Assembly: GCF_001885075.1 (NCBI RefSeq)
Contig: NZ_MODU01000004.1
Span: 2,542,001 to 2,606,000 of the forward strand
Length of the DNA: 64,000 nucleotides
Direction: 5' to 3'
From: Alteromonas sp. V450
Lineage (GTDB): Bacteria > Pseudomonadota > Gammaproteobacteria > Enterobacterales > Alteromonadaceae
Made by a program: the position numbers and the translations under genes. The stretch's first letter is position 1; each line of letters starts with the position of its first letter. Below the pieces are notes generated by a model. It had not been told where the DNA came from, made no database searches, and saw only the letters and a list, made by a program, of their open reading frames with translations. This document shows positions 18,958 through 28,519 of the stretch, piece after piece.

Positions 18958-21156
18958 ATGCAATCAACAAAACATATTTTTCAACCAGGAGAAAATTGTT
19001 GGGTCGAAAACAAAGCGCGCTTCGCGACGCCATTGATTGATTGCGGTAATTATTATAAAGCGCTTCACAACGCTATTAAAAAAGCTAAACACAGTATTTT
19101 TATTGTTGGTTGGGATATTGACAGCCGCATACGTCTATTACGTGGCGAGGATGAAAAAAACAGCGAAGCTCCTAGCGTTATAAGCGATCTTCTGAAATGG
19201 AAGGCAAACCAAGAGCCTGACATACAAATTTATCTTTTACGCTGGGATTCATCACTTGCTTTTTTTGCACAACGGGAAATGTGGGCTAAGGAAGTCTGGG
19301 AAGAGAAAACACCTGATAATGTTAAGACGGAGCTCGACGACACTATTCCTATGGGAGGAAGTCAACATCAAAAAATTGTGGTTATTGATGATGAAGTTGT
19401 CTTCTCTGGGGGTATGGATGTTTCGACAAACCGCTGGGATACGAGAGACCACCCAGTAGTATCGAAAGAGCGCAACGGGCCTGATGGAGAGTACGGGCCT
19501 TTACATGACGTTCAAATGGTGTCTAGCGGCCCCGTTGTCAATGACTTTGCAAAGTTGGTTCGATGGCGTTGGCAGCGTGTTGCAAACAGTACACCTATTG
19601 ATATAAGGAGTAGTGCACAAACAGGAGAAGATGCGCCACTGCCAAAGTCGTGGCCTGATGAATATCCACCTCTTTTTGAAAATGTGCCTTGCGCATTGGC
19701 GCGAACTATACCCTTTATGGATGAAGTTGAACCCGCACAAGAAGTTCGTCACATGTTGCTTGACTTGATCAGTGAGGCAGAGTCCCTGATCTATATCGAG
19801 AATCAGTTTACAACACGCCAAGAGGTTGCAGAAGCGCTAAACAAACAGCTCAAGGCCAAGCCTAATTTATCAGTAATTATCGTCAGTTCTTATGAGCCAA
19901 AAGGTAAATTTGAATGCGAAGCATTTTGGGCCAGCCGTATCGAATTCAAAGCTATTCTAGAAAAAGACATCGACCCTAAAAGGGTAAGGTTAACCTACTC
20001 ATCTATTGAAGATATGCAGGGTAGGAAAGCATACAAACGTATCCACTCAAAAGTAATGACAATCGATGATAAATATCTGGTTATTGGTTCATCCAATATT
20101 AGTAATCGTTCAATGACCCTTGATACTGAGATTGATACCGTGTTGTTTGGAAACAACAGTGAAAACCAGGCCCGTATTGCACAGGTGAGAAACGATCTCC
20201 TCGCTGAACACACCGGAAGAGCTTTGGACGACATGCCAGCTCTTTTAGATACTCGTTACCCTGTTAAATCGTTGATGCAAAATCAAATTGCTCATGGTTA
20301 TGTACTAACAGAGGTACGTGATGAAGTCTTCACAGAACATTCAGTTAACAATCTTTTTAGAAGCCTCTCCGATCCTGAAGAACCACTATTATCCGTTCCA
20401 ACTCTGGATGGCGCTGCGCTTCCGGCGCGAAACCCACGTCGCAGAAGTGTGATGATTCTATTGGGGTTGACGATTATCGCGATTCTAGGTGGATTAATGT
20501 TCTGGGCAAGCCAGTCTATATCTTGGTTGAGTTCAGACAGTATCAATGCATTTTTGGAGAAGAGTCGCGGTACTTACTTTGCACTTCCAACTGTACTGCT
20601 CGTTTACGTGGTTGGCGGTGTTTTGTTTTTCCCTGTAACGGTATTGTCCCTAGCAGTGGCCGCTATATTCGGTCCTATATGGGGCCCGATTTATGGAATA
20701 ATGGGCGCATTGCTGAGCTCTGCCATTCTATTTGGAATAGGCAAACTTTCAGGTAACGCCGGACTCAGGAAAGTAGGAGGTCCCAAGGTCGCCGCAGTAG
20801 ATAACAAACTAAAGAAAAGTGGCATTGTTGGAGTTGCAGCAATACGCATGTTGCCCGTGGCTCCGTTCAGCTTGGTCAACTTGGTAGCAGGAATATCATC
20901 TATTGGATTAATTCAATTTTTAATAGGTACGTTTCTTGGAATGTTTCCCCCTATGATTGCAAAAGGCTTGGTGGGAGACTCTATTGCTCAAATTTGGCAG
21001 AATCCATCACCGGAAACCATTGGTTATTTAGCTGCTGGCATCGTTTTATGGGGCTTAATGATTTTCGGTTCTCAGAAGTTTGCAAGATGGTATCAAGAAC
21101 AGAAATCTCAGCGAAGTACCGACGAAAAAACGGAGGCTGAAAAGTGTGCCGCGTAA
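18958..21156 (+). CDS. phospholipase D family protein fused to a VTT/DedA-type membrane domain
   Basis: The 732-residue protein has two HKD motifs: HQKIVVIDD near 137 followed by SGGMD, and HSKVMTIDDKYLVIGSSN near 363. Together they form one phosphatidyltransferase or phospholipase D active site. The C-terminal third (about 500-715) is membranous and matches the VTT (SNARE-associated/DedA) type, with FPVTVLSLAVAAIFGPIWG and MLPVAPFSLVNLVAG. This architecture is known for cardiolipin-synthase-like and phospholipid-scramblase-type proteins. I start at the ATG at 18958 because AGGTGG lies seven bases upstream; the GTG at 18949 is part of that ribosome-binding site. It overlaps the EEP gene, which recalls the E. 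coli clsB-ybhP pairing. Substrate is not determined. Confidence 0.88.
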   Translation: MQSTKHIFQPGENCWVENKARFATPLIDCGNYYKALHNAIKKAKHSIFIVGWDIDSRIRLLRGEDEKNSEAPSVISDLLKWKANQEPDIQIYLLRWDSSLAFFAQREMWAKEVWEEKTPDNVKTELDDTIPMGGSQHQKIVVIDDEVVFSGGMDVSTNRWDTRDHPVVSKERNGPDGEYGPLHDVQMVSSGPVVNDFAKLVRWRWQRVANSTPIDIRSSAQTGEDAPLPKSWPDEYPPLFENVPCALARTIPFMDEVEPAQEVRHMLLDLISEAESLIYIENQFTTRQEVAEALNKQLKAKPNLSVIIVSSYEPKGKFECEAFWASRIEFKAILEKDIDPKRVRLTYSSIEDMQGRKAYKRIHSKVMTIDDKYLVIGSSNISNRSMTLDTEIDTVLFGNNSENQARIAQVRNDLLAEHTGRALDDMPALLDTRYPVKSLMQNQIAHGYVLTEVRDEVFTEHSVNNLFRSLSDPEEPLLSVPTLDGAALPARNPRRRSVMILLGLTIIAILGGLMFWASQSISWLSSDSINAFLEKSRGTYFALPTVLLVYVVGGVLFFPVTVLSLAVAAIFGPIWGPIYGIMGALLSSAILFGIGKLSGNAGLRKVGGPKVAAVDNKLKKSGIVGVAAIRMLPVAPFSLVNLVAGISSIGLIQFLIGTFLGMFPPMIAKGLVGDSIAQIWQNPSPETIGYLAAGIVLWGLMIFGSQKFARWYQEQKSQRSTDEKTEAEKCAA

Positions 21157-21848
21157 TAACGTATAATATCCATAGTGGCGTAGGCCGTGATAATAGACAA
21201 GATTACAAGCGTATTGGGCAATTTTTGGCTGCGAGTGGTGCTGATATCGTATTGCTTCAAGAAATGGATACGAGACCGAGCCATAGAGATACAGCCAAGG
21301 ATATCAATGACATTTGCGCAGACAATGTTTTTCGCTTGGTCCCTTCTCCAGCTATTAGGGAGGCCCATGGATGGTATGGCAATGCGATACTGACGCGCTT
21401 TGACATTAGAGCTCAAGAAACGCTTGATGTAAGTCAGGCTAATCGTCAGCCAAGGAACGTTCAGATTGTAGAACTCCAAACTGAAAAGGGCCCGTTCTGT
21501 GTGGTTAACACACACAAGGGATTGAAAAAATACGAACGTCATGCTCAAGTTTCCATGATCCATGAGTATTTGTCGAACCGATTAAGCAAAACGAAAATGC
21601 CACTTTTACTTGCGGGCGACTTCAACGAATGGCAATTTTTCTCTCGTGCTTTTAGTGCGCTGAATCGCCTGCTTGTTCAGCATAAAGTTGGCCCAACTTT
21701 TCCTAGTCAATTTCCTGTGTTTTCATTAGACCGAATGTGGACAACGAGCGATATCCACGTAAAAAAGTGTAAGAAAATAAAGAATGGGCAGACAAAAAAA
21801 TATTCTGATCACTTGCCAATAATGGCAGATCTCATTTTGCCCGAGTAG
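21144..21848 (+). CDS. endonuclease/exonuclease/phosphatase (EEP) family hydrolase
   Basis: The 234-residue protein has the EEP metal-dependent phosphoesterase motifs in order: ITYNIHSGVG (Asn), LLQEMD (metal Glu), NTHKG, LAGDFNEW (Asp-x-Asn) and YSDHLPI (Ser-Asp-His). It has no signal peptide. It starts at a GTG, with GGAGG seven bases upstream, inside the end of the phospholipase D gene (13-base overlap), so translation is probably coupled. In E. coli, YbhP of the same family is encoded next to cardiolipin synthase B; the pairing here suggests a role in phospholipid head-group or phosphoester hydrolysis. A nuclease role cannot be excluded. Confidence 0.87.
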   Translation: MCRVITYNIHSGVGRDNRQDYKRIGQFLAASGADIVLLQEMDTRPSHRDTAKDINDICADNVFRLVPSPAIREAHGWYGNAILTRFDIRAQETLDVSQANRQPRNVQIVELQTEKGPFCVVNTHKGLKKYERHAQVSMIHEYLSNRLSKTKMPLLLAGDFNEWQFFSRAFSALNRLLVQHKVGPTFPSQFPVFSLDRMWTTSDIHVKKCKKIKNGQTKKYSDHLPIMADLILPE

Positions 21849-22195
21849 CGGGCAAAAAGTACGTTTTCATTTTCGATAAACGTTTGGACCTTACCTTCTT
21901 GTATTTAAAGGCCTATGTATGGATTGTCACAGCTATACTTAGCGCGTTAAACACATCAACGCATTTCAATGTCCGAAAAGCACATCAATGGTTAACGCAT
22001 TTCCTTAAACTAAAATCTAATAAGCACAAAAGTCACTTTTGTCATACACTAATTTTTAGCGCGCTATTACACGTTTAGACGAATTACTAAGGTAAAAAGC
22101 GTAATAAATTTGCAGCAGATTGTTGCAGTAACGTCAAAGTTGCACATACTTTATGAAAAGGCGAAATTATTAACCGCCTTGCTAGGAGGCTGTAC
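21849..22195. other. gene-free stretch upstream of receiver-CheC-kinase operon
   Basis: About 347 bases without a convincing gene. A hairpin TTTTGCCCG/CGGGCAAAA (21835-21857) overlaps the EEP stop but has no T-tract after it. The ribosome-binding site GGAGG lies just before the ATG at 22196. The rest is A+T rich and probably holds the operon promoter. Confidence 0.4.
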
Positions 22196-22561
22196 ATGTC
22201 AATTTCTGTTTTGGTTGCAGATGATTCTAAACTATCTCGACGAAGCGTAATTCGTTCACTTCCTCAAGATTTAGAATACGAAATAACTGAAGCTACCAAT
22301 GGCCAAGAAGCCATTAATGCGCTAGCAGAAAGTTCATTTGGGCTAGTGTTATTAGATTTAACAATGCCAGAGGTGGACGGAGTTGGAGTATTAGAATACC
22401 TTCACGAGAGATCAGACAGCCCAAACGTTATTGTCATCAGTGCTGACTTTCAGCCTGAAAAACAAAAGATTGTCATGTCATTAGGTGCCAAGCGGTTTCT
22501 GCGTAAGCCATTAGACAAAGAAGAGTTGGCAATGGTGTTGTTTGAATTGGGGTATCTATGA
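22196..22561 (+). CDS. single-domain response regulator (CheY-like)
   Basis: This 121-residue protein is a bare receiver domain. The acidic pair is in VADDSK, the phospho-acceptor is Asp54 in LLDLTMPEVDG, the switch Ser is in VISAD, and the conserved Lys is in RKPLD. It has no output domain, so it acts by protein contact. Its stop overlaps the start of the CheC-type gene (ATGA), and a histidine kinase follows. The three genes form a tight signalling unit in which the kinase phosphorylates this receiver and the CheC-like protein dephosphorylates it; that wiring is inference from gene order. Confidence 0.92.
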   Translation: MSISVLVADDSKLSRRSVIRSLPQDLEYEITEATNGQEAINALAESSFGLVLLDLTMPEVDGVGVLEYLHERSDSPNVIVISADFQPEKQKIVMSLGAKRFLRKPLDKEELAMVLFELGYL

Positions 22562-23142
22562 GTATTGTATTACCGTTAGATGAAGAGCAAAGAGACGCGC
22601 TTCAGGAACTCTTGAATATATCGATGGGCCAAGCAGCAAACTCTTTGGCCCAACTTATTGAAACAAAGATCGATATTTCTATCCCTAAAATCTCAGCTGT
22701 TACACCCACACAGCTATACAGTTTACTGTTCGAAACTGAAGACGCTTTCTACACTCGTCAGTCTTTTCTTGGCGATGTGCACGGCGAGGTAATGTCGGTA
22801 CTTTCGCGTTCTGGACTAAAGGAAGTGGCGACATTGATGGATTATGACGAGCCATTGTCCAACGAAGATATCCAAGAAATCATTCTGGAGCTATGCAATA
22901 TATTAGCAGGAGCTTGTTTAGCGGGTTTGTCTGAACAACTAGAACTTACAACAAACTTGAACATGCCTACGCTTTTTCAGCCTGATAAATCGAACTTTGA
23001 CGAATTAAAATGGCAACACAGTCTTGTAATGGAAGTTCAGTTTGTCATTGCTATATCGTCGTTCAGCATGCGTGTCGTGTTTTGTTTAGATGATGAATCG
23101 TTAGCGCGAATGAAAGACACTTTGGATGAGCTACTCGCATAA
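22558..23142 (+). CDS. CheC/CheX-type receiver phosphatase
   Basis: The 194-residue protein shows the paired CheC phosphatase signatures. The first is ELLNISMGQAANSLAQL, near residue 17, and the second is EIILELCNILAGACLAGLSE, near 107. Each contains the conserved Glu and Asn that attack the receiver's phospho-aspartate in the CheC/CheX/FliY family. It has no CheD partner nearby, unlike Bacillus CheC. Start and stop both overlap the neighbouring genes (4 bases and 1 base), which indicates coupled translation. Its substrate is probably the CheY-like protein encoded upstream. Confidence 0.85.
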   Translation: MSIVLPLDEEQRDALQELLNISMGQAANSLAQLIETKIDISIPKISAVTPTQLYSLLFETEDAFYTRQSFLGDVHGEVMSVLSRSGLKEVATLMDYDEPLSNEDIQEIILELCNILAGACLAGLSEQLELTTNLNMPTLFQPDKSNFDELKWQHSLVMEVQFVIAISSFSMRVVFCLDDESLARMKDTLDELLA

Positions 23143-24452
23143 TGTTTGAACAACTGGTAGGTAAATTACCTGTCGGAATTGGAATTGTGGATGAGTCGTT
23201 TAACGTAGTTTATCTGAACGACTTTTTTCTAGATAGGCTTCCTCATGAGTTACGTGACTCCTTCAAAGGAGAGCCTGTTACTACGTTATTTCAGGGACAA
23301 GGTAAATTTCTTAAGCGCAGGCTAAAGTCGGTGTTCGTTCTACAACATCCGAGTTTCAGCTATTGGGAACAGCGCCCTCATATTTTTCCCTTTAAAAGTT
23401 CGCGCCCTATCACTGGTGAAGAAACCCAAATGTATCAAAATATGGAAATTCTTCCAATCAAGGATAAGGAAACTGGACAGAAGTTAGCATGCATATTTCT
23501 TCAAGATGTCACCGCACAAGCGAGTTACTTCAGAGCCCAACAAAAACTATCCGAGGCATTGAAGAAAGAGCACGAAGCTCAAAAAAAACTCATCCGTAAA
23601 TTAGACACAGCACAAAGCCAGTTGATTCAAGCTGAAAAAATGGCGTCCACAGGGCAACTAGCAGCTGGAATTGCTCACGAAATAAACAATCCAATTGGTT
23701 TTGTTAACGCAAACCTCAATACGCTAGGTCAGTATGCGAATCATCTAATCTCAATATGCAATGGCGTACAAGATAATATAGAGGCATTTAGTGAAGAACT
23801 TAGAGAACAAATAGACGCCCTTTTTCAAGCAAATCACTACGAGCTTCTTAAAGAAGACATTACAGAGTTAATCGACGAATCAACTGACGGCCTAACGAGA
23901 GTGAAAGACATCGTCGAAAATCTTAAGAACTTTTCTTTAGAAACCAGCGAGGGCGTGCAAATTGTAGATATCTGCACAGTGTGTAAACAACTGATCACTC
24001 TTATTTCAGCGCAATACACTACCCCTAATTACAAACTTGAATGTGATTTTGAAAAAGTTGAAGTAATGGGAAATCCTGGCCCGCTAAAACAAGCATTAAT
24101 GAATGTGATGATTAATGCTGCACAGGCTATAAATAATCAAGGTTTTGTGAAGTTAAGCGTGTTGGATAAGGGAGCATCTGTCTCCATCAAAATTCTTGAT
24201 TCAGGGTGTGGTATACCGGCAAAGCATTTACAACGTATATTCGAACCTTTTTTTACCACTAAACCTGAGGGGCAAGGCCAAGGGCTAGGTCTTTCTGTGG
24301 CTTACACCGCTATAGAGCAACACCAGGGTAAAATATCAATTAGCAGTAAAGAAGGAAAAGGGACCGTTGTAGAAATAACTATTCCTAAACAGCCAACTAA
24401 CGCGGCCTTGTCTGACGAAGAGAGTGAAAAGGAAGATTCTCAAGTAATCTAA
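23142..24452 (+). CDS. PAS-containing sensor histidine kinase
   Basis: The 436-residue kinase has no membrane segments. An N-terminal PAS-like sensor (about 5-130) begins MFEQLVGKLPVGIGIVDESF. A short coiled coil follows (about 130-165). The H-box has the phospho-acceptor His near 179 in AAGIAHEINNPIGFV. The ATPase domain has the N-box ALMNVMINAAQAI, the G1 box LDSGCGIPA, the F-box EPFFTTKP and the G2 box GQGLGLSVAY. It is of the NtrB-like HEINNP class. It shares one base with the preceding stop (TAATG). It is the only kinase in this three-gene unit and probably phosphorylates the receiver at 22196. The signal it senses in the cytoplasm is unknown. Confidence 0.9.
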   Translation: MFEQLVGKLPVGIGIVDESFNVVYLNDFFLDRLPHELRDSFKGEPVTTLFQGQGKFLKRRLKSVFVLQHPSFSYWEQRPHIFPFKSSRPITGEETQMYQNMEILPIKDKETGQKLACIFLQDVTAQASYFRAQQKLSEALKKEHEAQKKLIRKLDTAQSQLIQAEKMASTGQLAAGIAHEINNPIGFVNANLNTLGQYANHLISICNGVQDNIEAFSEELREQIDALFQANHYELLKEDITELIDESTDGLTRVKDIVENLKNFSLETSEGVQIVDICTVCKQLITLISAQYTTPNYKLECDFEKVEVMGNPGPLKQALMNVMINAAQAINNQGFVKLSVLDKGASVSIKILDSGCGIPAKHLQRIFEPFFTTKPEGQGQGLGLSVAYTAIEQHQGKISISSKEGKGTVVEITIPKQPTNAALSDEESEKEDSQVI

Positions 24453-24513
24453 AACGCAAATAGCTGATGAAAAGGCAACAAACTGTTTATTGGCTTGATG
24501 AATTCTATCTGCG

Positions 24514-25545
24514 CTAGCAAGCCAGCTTCTTTTCTTCACAGGCTTTAAATGTATATACACCCTTGCTGTTTAACGTCCGCGAAATAGCTCCTTCATTAAG
24601 CAAGTAATTCAGGTGAGACAAACACTCTGCTACTGCAAAGACCATGTTTCGGCTCGAGAGCTTGCGCTTAAACATAACCGGTAATAGTTCTACGACCGTT
24701 TGAGGTTGCTCGCACGCATTTAACAGCGCCTTAAGGTGCTCGTGATGATGAGCAATAAGCGAATCCACTCGCTCATGTAGGCCGATAAAGGGGAGCTTGT
24801 GGGCCGGTAACACAGTCGTATCTTTCGGCAAGCTTTTGAATTGCGGCAACGTGCTAAGGTAGTCACCTAAAGTATTAGCATCAGGCTCTGTTGAGTAAGC
24901 GCCAATGTTAGGCGTGATAATCGGCAAAATATGATCGCCTGAAATGAGAATATTTTTTTGTGCACTATAAAGGCACGCGTGCTCGGGAGAGTGGCCACGC
25001 CCAATGATGACTTGCCATTCGTTACCGCCAAGCGGCAGTGTCATACCATGTTTTAGACGGGTGTAGCTAATGGGGAGTGGTGAAACGACGCTGCTGTAGC
25101 CATTGCCCTCGCCAGAAGTAAGCGTTGCGACCATGGAGTTGTCTAAACCTGCTCGCTGGTAATATTGCACATCCCGCTCGTTCGTTGCGCCATTTCTTCC
25201 AGCTGCAAACGCTCGAGCAGTAAAATACTCAGTCTGAGACATATAAAAGGGAACGTTATGCGCGTCGGCTATCCAACCCGCTAACCCCACATGATCAGGA
25301 TGTAAGTGCGTAACAACAACACCAACTATTGGCCCGTCTAATTGCTTGAATATACGCTCCCACAAAGCTTTAGTGGTGGACGTACCTATGCCAGTATCAA
25401 TGACTATCCAGCCGCCCTCAGCGCGCAGAAGATACAAATTAATATGGTCAAGTTCAAACGGAAGCGGCATTGTTAGCCAAAGTACACCATCAGCCACTTC
25501 TATTAGCTCGCCCGGCTCTACCTGTTTATCGAACAGATATTCCAT
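24514..25545 (-). CDS. MBL-fold metallo-hydrolase
   Basis: The 343-residue protein has the metallo-beta-lactamase fold motif HxHxDH as THLHPDHVGLAGW near residue 79. Further metal ligands are a His in GRGHSPEHACL and an Asp in ISGDHILP. It starts MEYLFDKQVEPGEL and has no signal peptide, so it acts in the cytoplasm. The C-terminal extension (about 265-343) is probably a small winged-helix-like domain of the kind found in LACTB2-like hydrolases. Substrate is unknown; thioesters or other hydrolysable bonds are possible. It is convergent with the histidine kinase gene and stands alone. Confidence 0.85.
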   Translation of the reverse strand: MEYLFDKQVEPGELIEVADGVLWLTMPLPFELDHINLYLLRAEGGWIVIDTGIGTSTTKALWERIFKQLDGPIVGVVVTHLHPDHVGLAGWIADAHNVPFYMSQTEYFTARAFAAGRNGATNERDVQYYQRAGLDNSMVATLTSGEGNGYSSVVSPLPISYTRLKHGMTLPLGGNEWQVIIGRGHSPEHACLYSAQKNILISGDHILPIITPNIGAYSTEPDANTLGDYLSTLPQFKSLPKDTTVLPAHKLPFIGLHERVDSLIAHHHEHLKALLNACEQPQTVVELLPVMFKRKLSSRNMVFAVAECLSHLNYLLNEGAISRTLNSKGVYTFKACEEKKLAC

Positions 25546-25849
25546 ATCGCCCTCACCTTTTCTATCGTGTACAGCGTAACTTACACAAAAAACTTTACGA
25601 TTTCGTTTTAACTCGCGCTGCTTACAAAAACAAACATATCTGTCGAATAGAGATCTATAGGAGTCGGTGATAACAAACGTTATACTAAGCCCACTGCCCT
25701 TTCTTGTGCACTGTGTTAGCGCTTTTTTATTGCGCCTTTGTGCCTGCAGTTCAGTAGATAAGTAAATAATGCGAGTTTATAAAACGTACACGCCCATAAG
25801 GCTATTTAAAGAAATTAACGTCAACAAAGCCGGTTAGTAAATCAGATTC
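25546..25849. other. divergent promoter region of MBL hydrolase and polB
   Basis: This 304-base spacer holds the promoters of two divergent genes. I looked for a LexA box (CTGT-N8-ACAG), because E. coli polB is SOS controlled, and did not find one. No other structure stands out. Confidence 0.4.
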
Positions 25850-28219
25850 ATGTCAGCCTCAACAATACAACAAGGGTTCATACTCAACAAAAGTACGTTT
25901 ACCCGGCGAGGCAAGGTGTATGTTGAGCTATGGGTAAAGACGCCTAGTAGCACCGCTAAGTTAATTTCTTCACCCCAATACCCCACATGCTTTGTATCTG
26001 TTGAGCACACAAATGATTTGCGCAATATCGCCGAGCGTATTTCAGCAAAGATCAGTATTTCAGATGACGGGTTTCACACGCTGGAACAAGTTCCTGTTGC
26101 GACGGTAAAAACCGCAACCGAATCACATATGCATCAGCTCCGCCAGCATGCGCAGGAATGCAGTATTGTATTGTACGAAGCCGATATTCGCGTTGCCGAT
26201 CGCTACTTAATGGAGCGCTTTGTGTATGGCGCGGTGGAATTTTTGGCCCCGCAAGATTTCAACGATACGTCACAGACCGTTATAGAAAATGCGCAAATCA
26301 GACCATGTCAATTCAGAACCACATTTACATCACTTAGCATAGACATTGAATGCAATGAGAATGAAGAGCTCTTTAGCATTGCGTTAGCCGGTGAAGGACT
26401 CAACGTTGTGCTGCTTCTATGCCCGCCACGTTTTGTCGGGCAAACATTGCAAGGACAAGAAGCCAGCGCGTACGAGCTTATTACCGTTGGATCAGAAAAA
26501 GCACTGCTTGAAGCATTTTTTTCATATGTTACATCTTACGACCCAGATATCCTTTTAGGCTGGAATGTTAAACAGTTCGATATGGCGGTACTTGAACGCC
26601 GCGCTAGGGCTAACTCGCTAAAGTATGCTATCGGCCGCCATGGCCGAGAGGCTTCTGTAAGACAATGGGAAGATCAAACCCTCGTTGATGTGCCAGGACG
26701 ATGCGTTATTGATGGTATCGAAGCACTAAAAACAATGACTTATCAATTCGAGTCGTTCTCGCTCGATCACGTTTCTGAAGAACTGCTTGGCGAAAATAAG
26801 CTTATTCAGGCTGCCGACAAGCTTGAAGCGATAAAGCGTCTTTATCATAGCGACCCTGTTGCACTAGCTAACTATAACTTTAAAGACACGGAGCTGGTCA
26901 ATCGCATTCAGGATAAAACCCAATTTATCGATTTTCTGGCGCTGCGCAGTATTCTTACCGGCCTAGATATGAGTCGCCCCGGCGGCTCAGTGGCCGCGTT
27001 TTTAAATGTGTACTTGCCTAAGCTTCACCGCAAATCTTATGTCGCGGGAGTAAGACCTGAAAATGGAGGCTTGGCTAGTCCGGGTGGTTATGTCATGCGT
27101 TCGCAACCAGGTTTATATAAGGACGTTTTAGTCCTTGATTTTAAGAGCCTTTACCCTTCAATTATCCGCACATTTAAAATCGACCCGTTGGGACTTGCAG
27201 AAGGGCTTAAATCTCCAGACACGGCGATAGAAGGTTTTAAAGGCGCAGTATTTAGCCGCGAATCTCATTTTCTACCTTCCATCATTGAAAACCTATGGCT
27301 TCAGCGCGACGAAGCCAAAAAACAGAAAGACGCACCGCGCTCTCAGGCCATCAAAATATTAATGAACTCCTTCTATGGTGTGCTTGGTAGTGGCGGCTGT
27401 CCCTTCTACGATCCTCGCCTGGCTAGTTCTATTACTCTGCGGGGTCACGAGATCATGCAAACCACTGCGGGTTGGATTGAAGAACTGGGCTATACGGTTA
27501 TTTACGGTGATACCGACTCAACATTTGTTCATGTAGAAGGGAATGATGCACTGGGTTCGCCGTCCGAAACCGGACTTGAGCTAGCTAGCATTATTAATCG
27601 AAAGTGGACTGAGTTACTAAAAAATGAATTCGACATTGAATGCCACTTAGAAATTGAGTTTGAATCTCACTTTTCTACGTTTTTTATGCCAACGATCCGA
27701 GGTTCTTCTGAAGGCAGTAAAAAACGTTACGCAGGAATGAAGGGCGGTGAACTTGTCTTTAAAGGCTTAGAGAATGTCCGCTCTGATTGGACGGTACTTG
27801 CTAAAACCTTCCAGTACGAGCTGTACAAAAAAGTGTTCACCGGACAGCCTGTCGAAGACTACATAAATAGCACCATAGCCGCGATAAAAACCGGCGAAAT
27901 GGACCACGCTTTAGTTTATAAAAAGCGGCTTCGAAAGCCTTTATCGTCGTATACAAAGTCGCTGCCTCCTCACGTAAAGGCTGCGCGATTAGCGGACGAG
28001 TACTATAAAGAACAGGGGTTGCCACTTCGCTATCAGTTTAATACTACCATTGCCTATGTCATCACAGTACAGGGCCCTCAAACCGTAGAAACCGCCACGG
28101 CCCCCCTTCAATATGACCACTATATTGAAAAGCAAATCCAGCCCATTGCCGATAGTATCTTGCCTCTTATCGGCCTTAATTTTGAGACAATAGCGAACGA
28201 TCAACTCTCGCTGTTTTAA
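25850..28219 (+). CDS. polB: DNA polymerase II (family B)
   Basis: This 789-residue family B polymerase is close in length to E. coli Pol II (783). The proofreading exonuclease motifs are present: SIDIECN (Exo I, near 163), YDPDILLGWNVKQFD (Exo II) and YNFKDTELV (Exo III). The polymerase motifs follow: DFKSLYPSIIRTF (motif A, near 430), KILMNSFYGVLG (motif B) and YGDTDSTF (motif C, near 552, with both catalytic aspartates). It copies DNA during repair and restart and at some lesions. It is monocistronic, divergent from the MBL gene. I see no LexA box upstream, so SOS control is not supported here. Confidence 0.96.
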   Translation: MSASTIQQGFILNKSTFTRRGKVYVELWVKTPSSTAKLISSPQYPTCFVSVEHTNDLRNIAERISAKISISDDGFHTLEQVPVATVKTATESHMHQLRQHAQECSIVLYEADIRVADRYLMERFVYGAVEFLAPQDFNDTSQTVIENAQIRPCQFRTTFTSLSIDIECNENEELFSIALAGEGLNVVLLLCPPRFVGQTLQGQEASAYELITVGSEKALLEAFFSYVTSYDPDILLGWNVKQFDMAVLERRARANSLKYAIGRHGREASVRQWEDQTLVDVPGRCVIDGIEALKTMTYQFESFSLDHVSEELLGENKLIQAADKLEAIKRLYHSDPVALANYNFKDTELVNRIQDKTQFIDFLALRSILTGLDMSRPGGSVAAFLNVYLPKLHRKSYVAGVRPENGGLASPGGYVMRSQPGLYKDVLVLDFKSLYPSIIRTFKIDPLGLAEGLKSPDTAIEGFKGAVFSRESHFLPSIIENLWLQRDEAKKQKDAPRSQAIKILMNSFYGVLGSGGCPFYDPRLASSITLRGHEIMQTTAGWIEELGYTVIYGDTDSTFVHVEGNDALGSPSETGLELASIINRKWTELLKNEFDIECHLEIEFESHFSTFFMPTIRGSSEGSKKRYAGMKGGELVFKGLENVRSDWTVLAKTFQYELYKKVFTGQPVEDYINSTIAAIKTGEMDHALVYKKRLRKPLSSYTKSLPPHVKAARLADEYYKEQGLPLRYQFNTTIAYVITVQGPQTVETATAPLQYDHYIEKQIQPIADSILPLIGLNFETIANDQLSLF

Positions 28220-28519
28220 TTTCTTTAATGGGGTTCTATCTATATCTGAGATCAGCTTAAGTTTGACGTATGAAGATCTTGCAAACACTGCGACAATTTA
28301 ACCTAGCAATAACATTGATTTTGTTACCTAAGCTTTTAATTAATTGAAAATTCAATTGGTTATGCATTGGCACATTCAATGAATAACAAACTATGAAAGT
28401 CATTAGCGGTGTTAGGTTGCGACTTACATTCAACCGGCACCTATATTGAGATCTGTAGACCTAGTGGTACGGGCAATTGAGCGCCCGAGTTCACTGTAAA
28501 AGCCAGAAGGAATTTGATT
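28220..28519. other. gene-free stretch between polB and EF-hand gene
   Basis: About 300 bases with no gene. The ribosome-binding site AGAAGGA (28506-28512) precedes the ATG at 28520. No terminator with a clear hairpin and T-tract follows polB. Confidence 0.35.

Noticed and set aside
21835-21857. Terminator at the end of the EEP gene
   Set aside because: TTTTGCCCG/CGGGCAAAA pairs perfectly but overlaps the stop codon and no T-tract follows.
25546-25849. LexA box before polB
   Set aside because: No CTGT-N8-ACAG pattern is present in the spacer.
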